The position numbers were made by a program, and so were the translations under genes. Positions 36,066-44,206 of a stretch of 64,000 nucleotides of DNA are shown here, one piece after another (positions within the stretch are counted from its first letter, which is position 1; every line of letters begins with the position of its first letter). Origin of the DNA: Prevotella sp. P2-180 (lineage in GTDB: Bacteria > Bacteroidota > Bacteroidia > Bacteroidales > Bacteroidaceae). The stretch covers positions 33,999 through 97,998 of the forward strand of contig NZ_NPJI01000103.1 in assembly GCF_002251435.1 (NCBI RefSeq), in the 5' to 3' direction. Under the pieces are notes generated by a model. The model saw nothing but the letters and a program-made list of their open reading frames with translations. It had not been told where the DNA came from and did not search any database.

Positions 36066-37241
36066 ATGAGCAATATTCAATTAGCAATAACAGATCCAGA
36101 GTACAAGCAATGGATTAGCAACATAGAAAAACGATTCCGACAGCAGCAGATAAAGGCATCTGTGCAGGTCAACTCCAGTAAGATTGAGTTCTACTGGAGC
36201 CTTGGTCGTGACATCTGCGAGATGCACGTAGAGGAGCGTTGGGGTGAATCCGTCATCAAGCAGTTGAGCGAAGATCTGCGTCTTGCAATTGATGAAGCCA
36301 AGGGACTTACACCTGGCAACTTGTACTATTGTAAGCGATTCTATTCGCTTTATAATCAACTTTTTGAAAAAGTTCCCCAAGTTGGGGAAATATTCCACTA
36401 TAGTCTGAAAAACGAATCTCAAAGAAGTGAATTGCAAATTGTTCCCCAAGTTGGGGAAATATTTAAGCCATTGCATGCCATTACTGAAAACCGAATGCTT
36501 CCGCTTAATATTTTCGCAATTCCTTGGGGACATCACAAGATCATTCTTGATCGCTATGAGAGCGAACCAATGAAGGCTTTGTTCTATGCCGCCAAAACGT
36601 TAGAGCACAGTTGGTCAAGAGCCGTACTGGAGAATATGATGGGCGATAAGGGTAAAGGCAATGGCCTCTATGAACGTCAAGGCAAGGCCGTCAACAACTT
36701 CCCTGCAACAATGCCTTATCCTACTGGCGACCTTGCTGCCGAAATTATAAGCGACCCATTGAACATGTCATTCCTGAAACTGAAGACAAAGTATGACGAG
36801 CATACGCTGAAACAAGCCCTGATTCGTCACGTCAACGACCTGCTGATGTCACTCGGAACAGGATTTGCCTACATACGAAATGAATACCTGCTTTCTGTTG
36901 CTGGCAAGGAACAGTTCTCTGACCTCTTGTTCTACAATACTAAGTTGCACGCATACGTAGTGGTTGAGGTCAAGGTTACGGAGTTTGAATCATCCTACCT
37001 CGGTCAGTTATCTGGCTACATGTCACTCGTTAACCACATATTGAAAGACGAAATTGACCGACCTACCATAGGCCTTCTCATCTGCCGCAGTAAGAACAAC
37101 GTCTTTGCTCAGTATTGTCTTGAGGGCTACAACCAACCCATAGCTATCACAGCATACGAGGGCATACAGATTCTGCCTGAGAACTTCAATGACACGTTGC
37201 CAAGTATTGAGGAATTGGAAGCAGAGATAGAAAAACAATGA
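36066..37241 (+). CDS. DUF1016 (YhcG-type) PD-(D/E)XK nuclease-domain protein
   Basis: A 391-residue protein. The N-terminal DUF1016 domain (residues ~10-190) carries VNSSKIEFYWSLGRDICE and LPLNIFAIPWGHHKIIL. The C-terminal PD-(D/E)XK domain has FSDLLFYNTKLHAYVVVEVKV with Asp near residue 285 and E-V-K near 300. These proteins occur with restriction and anti-phage genes and are thought to be nucleases. An unusual insertion between residues 100 and 135 holds two copies of VPQVGEIF, encoded by an identical 23-base palindromic repeat. It follows the DUF2075 gene after 27 bases. The stop overlaps an ATG of a vsr-like remnant. Confidence 0.9.
   Translation: MSNIQLAITDPEYKQWISNIEKRFRQQQIKASVQVNSSKIEFYWSLGRDICEMHVEERWGESVIKQLSEDLRLAIDEAKGLTPGNLYYCKRFYSLYNQLFEKVPQVGEIFHYSLKNESQRSELQIVPQVGEIFKPLHAITENRMLPLNIFAIPWGHHKIILDRYESEPMKALFYAAKTLEHSWSRAVLENMMGDKGKGNGLYERQGKAVNNFPATMPYPTGDLAAEIISDPLNMSFLKLKTKYDEHTLKQALIRHVNDLLMSLGTGFAYIRNEYLLSVAGKEQFSDLLFYNTKLHAYVVVEVKVTEFESSYLGQLSGYMSLVNHILKDEIDRPTIGLLICRSKNNVFAQYCLEGYNQPIAITAYEGIQILPENFNDTLPSIEELEAEIEKQ
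36372..36463 (+). repeat. Two identical 23-base palindromic repeats inside the DUF1016 gene
   Basis: Positions 36372-36394 and 36441-36463 are identical. Each contains TTCCCCAAGTTGGGGAA, a near-perfect palindrome, and encodes VPQVGEIF in the same frame. They lie in the part of the protein that varies most in length among relatives. Confidence 0.93.
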
Positions 37242-37286
37242 GAATTGTAATTTGCGCAAATCTCCAAAATGGTATGCCGCATTTAC

Positions 37287-37400
37287 AAAAAAAGATACTT
37301 GTGCGCAAGTATCTCTTTGCCCGTGGTTTCCGCTATCGCCTCAACCATCCCCGACTCCAAGGATATCACCATGGCAGCCGAGCTCACACCCGAAGAATAA
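37287..37400 (+). pseudogene. vsr remnant with a precise internal deletion
   Basis: The first part reads ILVRKYLFARGFRYRLNHPR, identical to Vsr residues ~25-44, and the end (37359-37400) matches the last codons of vsr up to its stop. The missing 323 bases are exactly what recombination between two copies of CCCGACTCC in vsr (33192-33200 and 33515-33523) would remove; one copy remains at 37350-37358. The loss shifts the frame, so no Vsr is made. The 5' end of the gene is also absent. Confidence 0.9.
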
Positions 37401-37580
37401 CATCTCCCCTTGATGTATCTTTATTCCGCCTCGTGTAGGGTCTTACCTCGTGTAAGACCGCCCTCTGCAACTATAACTAATAAAAAAATCCCATCATTTC
37501 CTTTGCTGTTTCAGAATTAATTCGTAAATTTGCGCTGTAAAGTGTGTACATACGTGCACACGAAGCGAATGAAACAACAA
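37359..37580 (+). repeat. About 220-bp direct repeat, copy 3, carrying the helicase promoter
   Basis: Matches copy 2 (33525-33742). It holds the hairpin GGTCTTAC (37439-37446)/GTAAGACC (37452-37459), the promoter TTTG (37502-37505) N19 TAAATTTG (37525-37532), and the imperfect palindrome GTGTGTACATACGTGCACAC (37542-37561). The next gene starts at 37597, giving a leader of about 60 bases. Confidence 0.93.
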
Positions 37581-37596
37581 TTTATAGAACACGCCA

Positions 37597-40500
37597 ATGA
37601 AGCTGAAAGAAGGTTCGTACGAAAACATCATAACAAACGAACTGCAGCAAGATATGAACCTTGCTACAGACAATGGATTAGTATGCCGGAAAGAAGATAT
37701 AGACGATGCGGAGGCGCCTTCTATGTTAACAGAACATATCAGTAAACTTATTCATAACCGATTGACAGCTGACGATTTGACCTCCGAGGAAAGAACTGAT
37801 TTTGTGAATCGGCTCATCGATTTCCTTGAAGAAGACGCGGAAGAAAAGATTGCCGATGAAAAACAAATGCTGACGGCGGTTGTGTCAAAACAGAAAGAAG
37901 CGACACTAAGAGCAACAAAGACAGAGATAATAAGACCACTGACAGGATTCAGAACAAGTAGCCTGTTTACAGGAGGAAATAGTGACATTCCCTTGAATTC
38001 AGAAATTCTACGAGACATACAAAGTGCTGACAGAATATATCTTATTGTCTCTTTCCTTAAACTGTCAGGGGTAAACCTGGTATTCGACGAACTGAAGAAA
38101 TTTTGCAGTCATCCAGACCACAAGCTACAAATCATTACAACAACTTATTGCGGTGCGACAGAGGCAAAAGCTGTGGAACGTCTTGCCTCGTTGCCAAACA
38201 CGGAAATTCGAATTTCGTATAACAGCACAGTGGAACGACTGCATGCCAAATCATACATCTTTGAACGCAATTCAGGGTTTAGTACAGCATTTATCGGCTC
38301 CTCAAACCTTTCTAAATCAGCACAGACAGATGGTTTGGAATGGAATATAAGAGTGACTAATGTTGAAAATCCTCACATAATTAAAACCGCGCTGGCAACA
38401 TTCAATCTCTATTGGAACAGCAGTAACTTTGAGGATTTTCGTATTGGAGGAATTGAAAAGCTACACAAGGAACTGGCAATAGAACGTCAACCCAAAGAAA
38501 TGCATATTGGTTTACTAACTAAATATGCCATTCTTCCACATCAAAAAATGATTCTTGACAAGCTGGCTGTTGAAAGAGACAACGGAATAAAAAGAAACCT
38601 CATAGTCGCCGCTACGGGTACAGGAAAAACTGTCATTTCGGCATTCGACTATAAGAATTTCCAGACACAGCATCCGAATAAGTCAAAACTGCTGTTTGTG
38701 GCTCATCGACAGGAAATACTAAAACAAGCCCTTTACACATACAGGAGTGTGTTGAGAGATGCAAACTTTGGTGACATTTGGGTGGGAAGCCAAAAGCCAT
38801 GCAACGGGATTGACCATTTATTTGTCTCAGTCCAAACCTTCAATTCTCGTTTTGAAGAGATATTCAGCATGCTACCGGATGACTATTATCAATATATCGT
38901 TATCGACGAATGTCACCATAGCGTAGCTGACAGCTACAGGCAAATTCTGTCTCATTTCAGTCCAAAGCTTCTTATAGGCCTTACAGCCACACCTGAACGT
39001 ATGGATGGCGAAAGCCTGTTGCCTGACTTTTGCGGAATGATTAGTGCCGAAATACGTCTTCCAGACGCATTGAGCGCAGGTCTTCTCACCCCGTTCCAAT
39101 ATCTTTGCATAAGCGACAATACAGACCTTACTGATGAAGACCTTATGTTGGGTAACAAGTATATCGCTACAAAACTAACTGAAAAGCTTTGTAACTTAGA
39201 ACGAGTGGGGCTTATCATCGACAAACTTCGATATTACCTTCCCGATGAGACAAGATGCAAGACACTTGGATTCTGTTCTACCAAAGAGCATGCAAGATAT
39301 ATGTCCGAACAATTCCGCAACTATGGACTGAGGGCAGACTATCTCACATCTGACAAAGGCGATGAGCGAGAGATACTCAACAAAAAGCTGGCAAAAGGGG
39401 AAATAAACTATCTATTTGTCGTTGACATATTCAACGAGGGTGTGGACATCCCAGAGGTCGATACTGTGTTGTTCCTACGTCCTACTGAGTCGTTGACTAT
39501 ATTCCTTCAACAGTTAGGTCGTGGACTGCGTCTTTCGCCTGGCAAACAACTCCTGACCGTTTTCGACTTCGTGGCACAGCTAAACAAGAAATATGACTTT
39601 ACGAGTCGTTTCCGCAGCCTGATGGTACGCCAGGACAAAAGTGTTATCGACCAGGTAAAGAATGGCTTCACTCTCTTACCACAAGGTTGCGCAATTCACA
39701 TGGAAGAGAAAGCGCAACAATACGTTCTTGACAACATTAAAGCTGCCATTTACAACAAAAGAAGACTTATTCAGGAGCTTCGTACATACGCTCCTGTTCC
39801 TACTCTTAAGGAATTCATCGACAATAACGGCCAAGATGTACGCCTGATATACAAAAATGGTTGTTGGACAAGTTTGAAACAGGAAGCTGGATTATGCACA
39901 TACAAAGAAGACGAGAACACGCGAAGATATGAGAAAGGATTGTCCAATCTGACCCACATCAACAGTGTGACATATCTACGTTTTATTCTCAGAACTATAG
40001 ACAATCTCAACAGCCTGAGCTTTGAAGGTGAAAACGACAACACCTTTGCCACGATGTTATATTACACACTATATATAGACAAAATAGGCAAGACAGGTTT
40101 CCGAACAAGAGAAGAAGCCATATCTACACTTCGGGATTATCCTCTCTTTGTGAAAGAGATAAGGGAACTTTGCGAATATCTTTTGTCGCAAATATCCAAC
40201 AAGACGTTTGCCGTAGGAGAAGGAATGCCCTCAATGTTAGAACAATATGGATGTTATACACGAGAAGAAGTGTTCACCATTTTCGGGCGACAAACAATAG
40301 ACAAGCGCATGCAGGGAAGTGTGGCAGGTGTTTTCAAAATAGAAGAGTTGAACACCGAACTATTCTTTGTTACACTAAACAAGTCGGAAAAGGATTTTTC
40401 ACCTACCACACAATATAACGACTATGTAGTCAGCGAGAAACAATTCCATTGGCAATCACAAAACACCGACTCTCATCAGCACAGTGGTAGCCGTTTTGTC

Positions 40501-40689
40501 AATCAGCAGAAAAACAAGAAGAAGTTCCTTCTTTTCGTTCGTGAATACAAACGTGACGGATTTGGCAACACATGTCCGTTTTACTGCTTCGGTCTCGTTG
40601 ACTATATATCATCACGAGGCGACAAACCCATGAGTATTGACTGGCGGATGCATCACGACATACTTCCACAATTCGTAAAAATAGGATAA
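37597..40689 (+). CDS. PLD-nuclease-like/SF2 helicase/DUF3427 protein
   Basis: A 1030-residue defence- or repair-type protein. In order: an N-terminal phospholipase-D-like module with RLHAKSYIF and AFIGSSNLSKSAQ (the HxK pair, about residue 213); an SF2 helicase with VAATGTGKT (about residue 338), IDECHHS (about 437), GLTATPERMDGE and the motif VI GRGLRLSPGKQLLTVFDFV; and a C-terminal DUF3427-type domain (KDFSPTTQYNDYVVSEKQFHWQSQN, ending DWRMHHDILPQF). The PLD part has a single HxK and would need a dimer to cut. A NUDIX gene follows after 6 bases, a pairing that suggests a joint function. Its promoter is the duplicated one. Confidence 0.92.
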   Translation: MKLKEGSYENIITNELQQDMNLATDNGLVCRKEDIDDAEAPSMLTEHISKLIHNRLTADDLTSEERTDFVNRLIDFLEEDAEEKIADEKQMLTAVVSKQKEATLRATKTEIIRPLTGFRTSSLFTGGNSDIPLNSEILRDIQSADRIYLIVSFLKLSGVNLVFDELKKFCSHPDHKLQIITTTYCGATEAKAVERLASLPNTEIRISYNSTVERLHAKSYIFERNSGFSTAFIGSSNLSKSAQTDGLEWNIRVTNVENPHIIKTALATFNLYWNSSNFEDFRIGGIEKLHKELAIERQPKEMHIGLLTKYAILPHQKMILDKLAVERDNGIKRNLIVAATGTGKTVISAFDYKNFQTQHPNKSKLLFVAHRQEILKQALYTYRSVLRDANFGDIWVGSQKPCNGIDHLFVSVQTFNSRFEEIFSMLPDDYYQYIVIDECHHSVADSYRQILSHFSPKLLIGLTATPERMDGESLLPDFCGMISAEIRLPDALSAGLLTPFQYLCISDNTDLTDEDLMLGNKYIATKLTEKLCNLERVGLIIDKLRYYLPDETRCKTLGFCSTKEHARYMSEQFRNYGLRADYLTSDKGDEREILNKKLAKGEINYLFVVDIFNEGVDIPEVDTVLFLRPTESLTIFLQQLGRGLRLSPGKQLLTVFDFVAQLNKKYDFTSRFRSLMVRQDKSVIDQVKNGFTLLPQGCAIHMEEKAQQYVLDNIKAAIYNKRRLIQELRTYAPVPTLKEFIDNNGQDVRLIYKNGCWTSLKQEAGLCTYKEDENTRRYEKGLSNLTHINSVTYLRFILRTIDNLNSLSFEGENDNTFATMLYYTLYIDKIGKTGFRTREEAISTLRDYPLFVKEIRELCEYLLSQISNKTFAVGEGMPSMLEQYGCYTREEVFTIFGRQTIDKRMQGSVAGVFKIEELNTELFFVTLNKSEKDFSPTTQYNDYVVSEKQFHWQSQNTDSHQHSGSRFVNQQKNKKKFLLFVREYKRDGFGNTCPFYCFGLVDYISSRGDKPMSIDWRMHHDILPQFVKIG

Positions 40690-40695
40690 GAAAAT

Positions 40696-41088
40696 ATGAA
40701 ACATATAAACGTAGTCTGTGCAGTAATTGTCAACAAAGGAAGAATCTTCGCTTGCCAGCGTGGTTATGGCGAGTGGAAAGACTGGTGGGAGTTTCCTGGT
40801 GGAAAAATAGAACCTGGGGAGTCGCCAGAAGAAGCTCTACAGAGAGAAATCCGTGAAGAGCTTGCCATCGACATAACTATCGATAGCTATCTTACAACCG
40901 TGGATTACGACTATCCCGACTTCCACCTCACCATGCACTGCTATCTCTGCCACCTGAAAGATGACACCCTGCCTCATCTCCTTGAACACGAAGCAGCAAG
41001 ATGGCTTGGCAAAGATAAACTGGAAGAAGTGAAATGGCTTCCGGCGGATGTTGAAGTGATTAAAGCATTGAGTGATTCTAAAGAATAA
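40696..41088 (+). CDS. NUDIX hydrolase, MutT-like
   Basis: A 130-residue enzyme with a full Nudix box: GKIEPGESPEEALQREIREEL (G-x5-E-x7-REUXEE). The remaining fold matches short MutT-like (deoxy)nucleoside triphosphate pyrophosphohydrolases: CAVIVNKGRIFACQRGYGEWKDWWEFPGG. It lies 6 bases after the helicase gene, so it is probably cotranscribed and may remove altered nucleotides made or released by that system. Equally, it could be a housekeeping MutT captured by the island. Confidence 0.93.
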   Translation: MKHINVVCAVIVNKGRIFACQRGYGEWKDWWEFPGGKIEPGESPEEALQREIREELAIDITIDSYLTTVDYDYPDFHLTMHCYLCHLKDDTLPHLLEHEAARWLGKDKLEEVKWLPADVEVIKALSDSKE

Positions 41089-41128
41089 ATCTATCTGATA
41101 CAAAAAATCATTAATTATCTATGGTTTA

Positions 41129-41160
41129 TTTGCGAGAATAATAATAAAGTTGTATCTTTG
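41129..41160 (+). promoter_or_regulatory. dinD promoter
   Basis: TTTG (41129-41132), a 20-base spacer and TATCTTTG (41153-41160), about 32 bases before the start codon. I see no LexA-type palindrome that I could name for this group. Confidence 0.82.
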
Positions 41161-41192
41161 CATAATATTTATAATTGTAGATTATTATCGTA

Positions 41193-42032
41193 ATGAAACA
41201 AGAAGAAATAAGGCAACTGTTTCAGCAGTTTGAACAAGTAGCATGTATTTCCGGAGATGTGGAATGTTGGAGTGCAAGGGAACTATGTGAGTTGATGGGT
41301 TATACACAATGGCGTAACTTCATAAATGTCATTGACAAAGCTAAGGAGGCCTGCAAAAACGCAGGACAAAGTTTGGCTAATCATTTTGCTGACACCAGCA
41401 AAATGATAACGTTAGCAAAAGGTGCTGAGCGTCAGATAGATGACATTATGCTCACACGATATGCTTGCTATCTTGTAGCACAAAATGGCGACCCACGCAA
41501 GCCCCAGATTGCCTTTGCTCAAACCTATTTTGCAGTACAGACACGTCGTGCTGAATTAGTAGAACAACGTTTACTGGAATGGGAACGTGTAAAAGCACGC
41601 ACAAAGTTACAGGAAACAGAAAGGATTCTTTCTGGAGTACTATATGAGCGAGGTATCAATGACAAGAGTTTTGCTGTAATACGCTCTAAGGGTGACCAAG
41701 CTCTTTTCCGCTTAAATACAGCGACCTTAAAGCGTAAGATGGGGATTCCATACAAACGACCCTTAGCAGACTTTTTGCCCACCATTAGCATTAAGGCAAA
41801 AGACTTTGCAGCTGAGATGACAAGCGTTAATGTGCAAAGTAAAGACCTTCATGGAGAAATTGGCATTACGAGAGAGCATGTCGACAACAATGCCGCTGTT
41901 AGAAAAATGCTTGTAGAGCGTGGCATAATCCCAGAGAACCTTCCAGCTGCAGAAGACGTTAAGAAAGTCGAAAGAAGGTTGGCAAGTGAACAAAAGAATG
42001 TGCTGGGAAACAAAAACAAATCAAAAGTATGA
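41193..42032 (+). CDS. dinD: DNA-damage-inducible protein D-like protein
   Basis: A 279-residue protein. The N-terminal half is the DinD/BRO-N-like domain ([64 protein letters not shown]). The C-terminal half has [17 protein letters not shown] and [21 protein letters not shown], a pattern seen in DinD proteins near restriction systems. DinD of E. coli is SOS-induced and affects RecA; here the role is inferred. It has its own promoter and precedes the McrB-like pair. Confidence 0.88.
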   Translation: MKQEEIRQLFQQFEQVACISGDVECWSARELCELMGYTQWRNFINVIDKAKEACKNAGQSLANHFADTSKMITLAKGAERQIDDIMLTRYACYLVAQNGDPRKPQIAFAQTYFAVQTRRAELVEQRLLEWERVKARTKLQETERILSGVLYERGINDKSFAVIRSKGDQALFRLNTATLKRKMGIPYKRPLADFLPTISIKAKDFAAEMTSVNVQSKDLHGEIGITREHVDNNAAVRKMLVERGIIPENLPAAEDVKKVERRLASEQKNVLGNKNKSKV

Positions 42033-42074
42033 GGACAAATGATATTTGTATAATAGATTTTGAGGTAGATTTAT

Positions 42075-42386
42075 ATGGCATCTTTGGAAACATATAACAT
42101 AGCAAACAATAAGGCATTCCAAGAAATTTGGAATGATGCCTGTGCGGAAGGTTTTAAGAACTTTTTTATATATCAGAATGAAAAGGACTTCCATAGATAT
42201 ATACCTGAGGAAGTATATGGTGTATTCGATTGTTATGGAAATTTTGTTGGAGATTTGCTCGAAACTGATTTCTGTAATTTTTTCAATGATGACACCATTA
42301 TCAGTATTGATGAGTACCTATCATACGATCATACAAGAGATAAAGCAGAGGATTATCCCTACAGACATAGGCAACTACTTCGTTAA
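42075..42386 (+). CDS. Small hypothetical protein, possibly frameshifted
   Basis: A 103-residue acidic, aromatic-rich protein with no family that I recognise (IANNKAFQEIWNDACAEGFKNFF). The reading frame ends at RQLLR. The +1 frame continues openly to 42471 with coding-like sequence (IGNYFVNKDRMDAIPYIKKK), and its stop overlaps the McrB-like start at 42464. A frameshift that joined both parts would give a protein of about 131 residues coupled to the next gene. This could be a real mutation, a sequencing error, or chance. Confidence 0.5.
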   Translation: MASLETYNIANNKAFQEIWNDACAEGFKNFFIYQNEKDFHRYIPEEVYGVFDCYGNFVGDLLETDFCNFFNDDTIISIDEYLSYDHTRDKAEDYPYRHRQLLR

Positions 42387-42463
42387 TAAGGATAGGATGG
42401 ATGCCATTCCTTATATAAAGAAAAAAAGAACGATAATTGTTATAGTTGAAAAATTGGGAAAAT

Positions 42464-44206
42464 ATGAATAAGAACAATCCACATTCATTAAAACAAGAAT
42501 TCACAGAATACGCAAGGACGTGTATTTTGTCAAGAAGACCATCTGACAAAGAAGATTTCGTAATCGGTCGTTCCGCTGCCGATAGCTATGTTTCATTTGT
42601 AGAGGTCGATAAACTTTTTAGTTATAATCCTGAGAAATGGAAAGATATCAATAGTATTTTCGATATTGATAGTTCTGAAAAAATAAAAGAAATATATCTT
42701 GAGTTAATCAGTGACAGTGGGTTTAACCAAGTTGACAGTCAAGGAACCAGCCAATATTTCAGAAGCAATGCCATCAAGCAATACTATTGTTTTTTAAAAG
42801 CAAGAGAAGTTGTGCTTGGCAAAACCGCGACCAACTCATATCTTGATAACCATTCCGAAAGCACACAAAAAGCAGATAACAGTGCATTTCAAATCATATA
42901 TTATGGTGCCCCTGGCACAGGAAAGTCTCATCGTATAAAGAAAGAGCTGAAGCAGATGAATGTGCCTAAGGAGAACATCTTCCGCACTACATTCCATCCT
43001 GATAGTGACTATTCTTCGTTTGTTGGTGCTTATAAGCCAACTATGAAACCTGTTGATGAAAAGTATAGGAATGTAGTGGGTAAAGATGAAGAAATTGCAT
43101 ACTCTTTTGTCCCTCAGACATTTATAAAGGCATATATCCAGGCTTACAAGAAGCCAAACGGGAATGTGTATATAATCATTGAAGAGATAAACCGTGGTAA
43201 TTGCGCTCAGATATTTGGTGACCTATTCCAATTGCTCGACCGTGATGATAATGGTGTGTCTGAATATCCGATTAAAGCCGACTCTGATTTGAAAATGTAT
43301 CTTGAAGGGGAACTCGGAAAGAACCATGACGGCATAAAAGACGGGGAACTATGCCTTCCATCCAATCTATACATTTGGGCAACAATGAATACAAGCGACC
43401 AAAGCCTATTTCCTATTGACTCTGCTTTCAAGCGCAGATGGGATTGGGAATATGAACCTATCAAATATATGAACAAGGATTGGGGAATTGAGGTTGGCGG
43501 TAATATGTATTCCTGGACATCGTTTCAGAAAGAAGTCAACAACAGGATATTCGAAGCGACAAATTCTGAAGACAAAATGTTGGGCGATTTCTTCGTCAAA
43601 CCAAATAACAGCGTTATTTCTGAGAAACTGTTTATTAATAAAGTACTGTTCTATCTGTGGAATGATGTCTGCAAGGATGGAGATGGCGACATCTTCAAAA
43701 CTGACGACAACAAGGAAGTGAAGTTCTCTGACTTATATGGTGAGAATGGAACAGATATAATGCTATCAATGATGAAATATTTAAATGTTGCTCTTCTCCC
43801 AGAAAAAAAAGAAGATAATGAAGTTGATAATAATGAAGACAATACGACTTCTTCCAATGGCCAAGAGAGAAGACAATACAAATATACAATCAATGATTCT
43901 GCAGAACAATACAGCACCCCACAAGCTGTAAAACATATCATTGAAGAATATGCAATTGAACACGAAAACATTTCCGTTGAGGAAATGATAGAGTTCTGGA
44001 ATAGAATATCAGAAAGAAATAATTGTTTGCGCGCTTCTTGGGAGCCATCTCCAAATGACAACCAATCCTTTGCAAATAAAAGGTATCAACCCATTCGATG
44101 GGCAGACAAAACCGTATGGGTAATTAGTGGTTGGACGGAAGATATATTTAAGAGATTCATTCACAATGTTAAAAAAGAACTTAAAATAGAAATCAAGAAA
44201 GTATAA
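42464..44206 (+). CDS. McrB-like AAA+ GTPase/ATPase of a restriction system
   Basis: A 580-residue AAA+ protein. The start at 42464 (MNKNNPHSLKQEF) is preferred over the ATG 18 bases upstream because it couples to the preceding stop. Residues 1-125 are a variable recognition part with no named domain. The AAA+ core has Walker A YYGAPGTGKS near residue 150, Walker B YIIIEEINRGNCAQIFGDLFQLLDRD near 237 with the McrB-type EEINR, and WATMNTSDQSLFPIDSAFKRRW near 309 (sensor and arginine finger). In McrB/LlaJI systems this subunit binds DNA and translocates. Its last base is the first base of the next gene. Confidence 0.92.
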   Translation: MNKNNPHSLKQEFTEYARTCILSRRPSDKEDFVIGRSAADSYVSFVEVDKLFSYNPEKWKDINSIFDIDSSEKIKEIYLELISDSGFNQVDSQGTSQYFRSNAIKQYYCFLKAREVVLGKTATNSYLDNHSESTQKADNSAFQIIYYGAPGTGKSHRIKKELKQMNVPKENIFRTTFHPDSDYSSFVGAYKPTMKPVDEKYRNVVGKDEEIAYSFVPQTFIKAYIQAYKKPNGNVYIIIEEINRGNCAQIFGDLFQLLDRDDNGVSEYPIKADSDLKMYLEGELGKNHDGIKDGELCLPSNLYIWATMNTSDQSLFPIDSAFKRRWDWEYEPIKYMNKDWGIEVGGNMYSWTSFQKEVNNRIFEATNSEDKMLGDFFVKPNNSVISEKLFINKVLFYLWNDVCKDGDGDIFKTDDNKEVKFSDLYGENGTDIMLSMMKYLNVALLPEKKEDNEVDNNEDNTTSSNGQERRQYKYTINDSAEQYSTPQAVKHIIEEYAIEHENISVEEMIEFWNRISERNNCLRASWEPSPNDNQSFANKRYQPIRWADKTVWVISGWTEDIFKRFIHNVKKELKIEIKKV

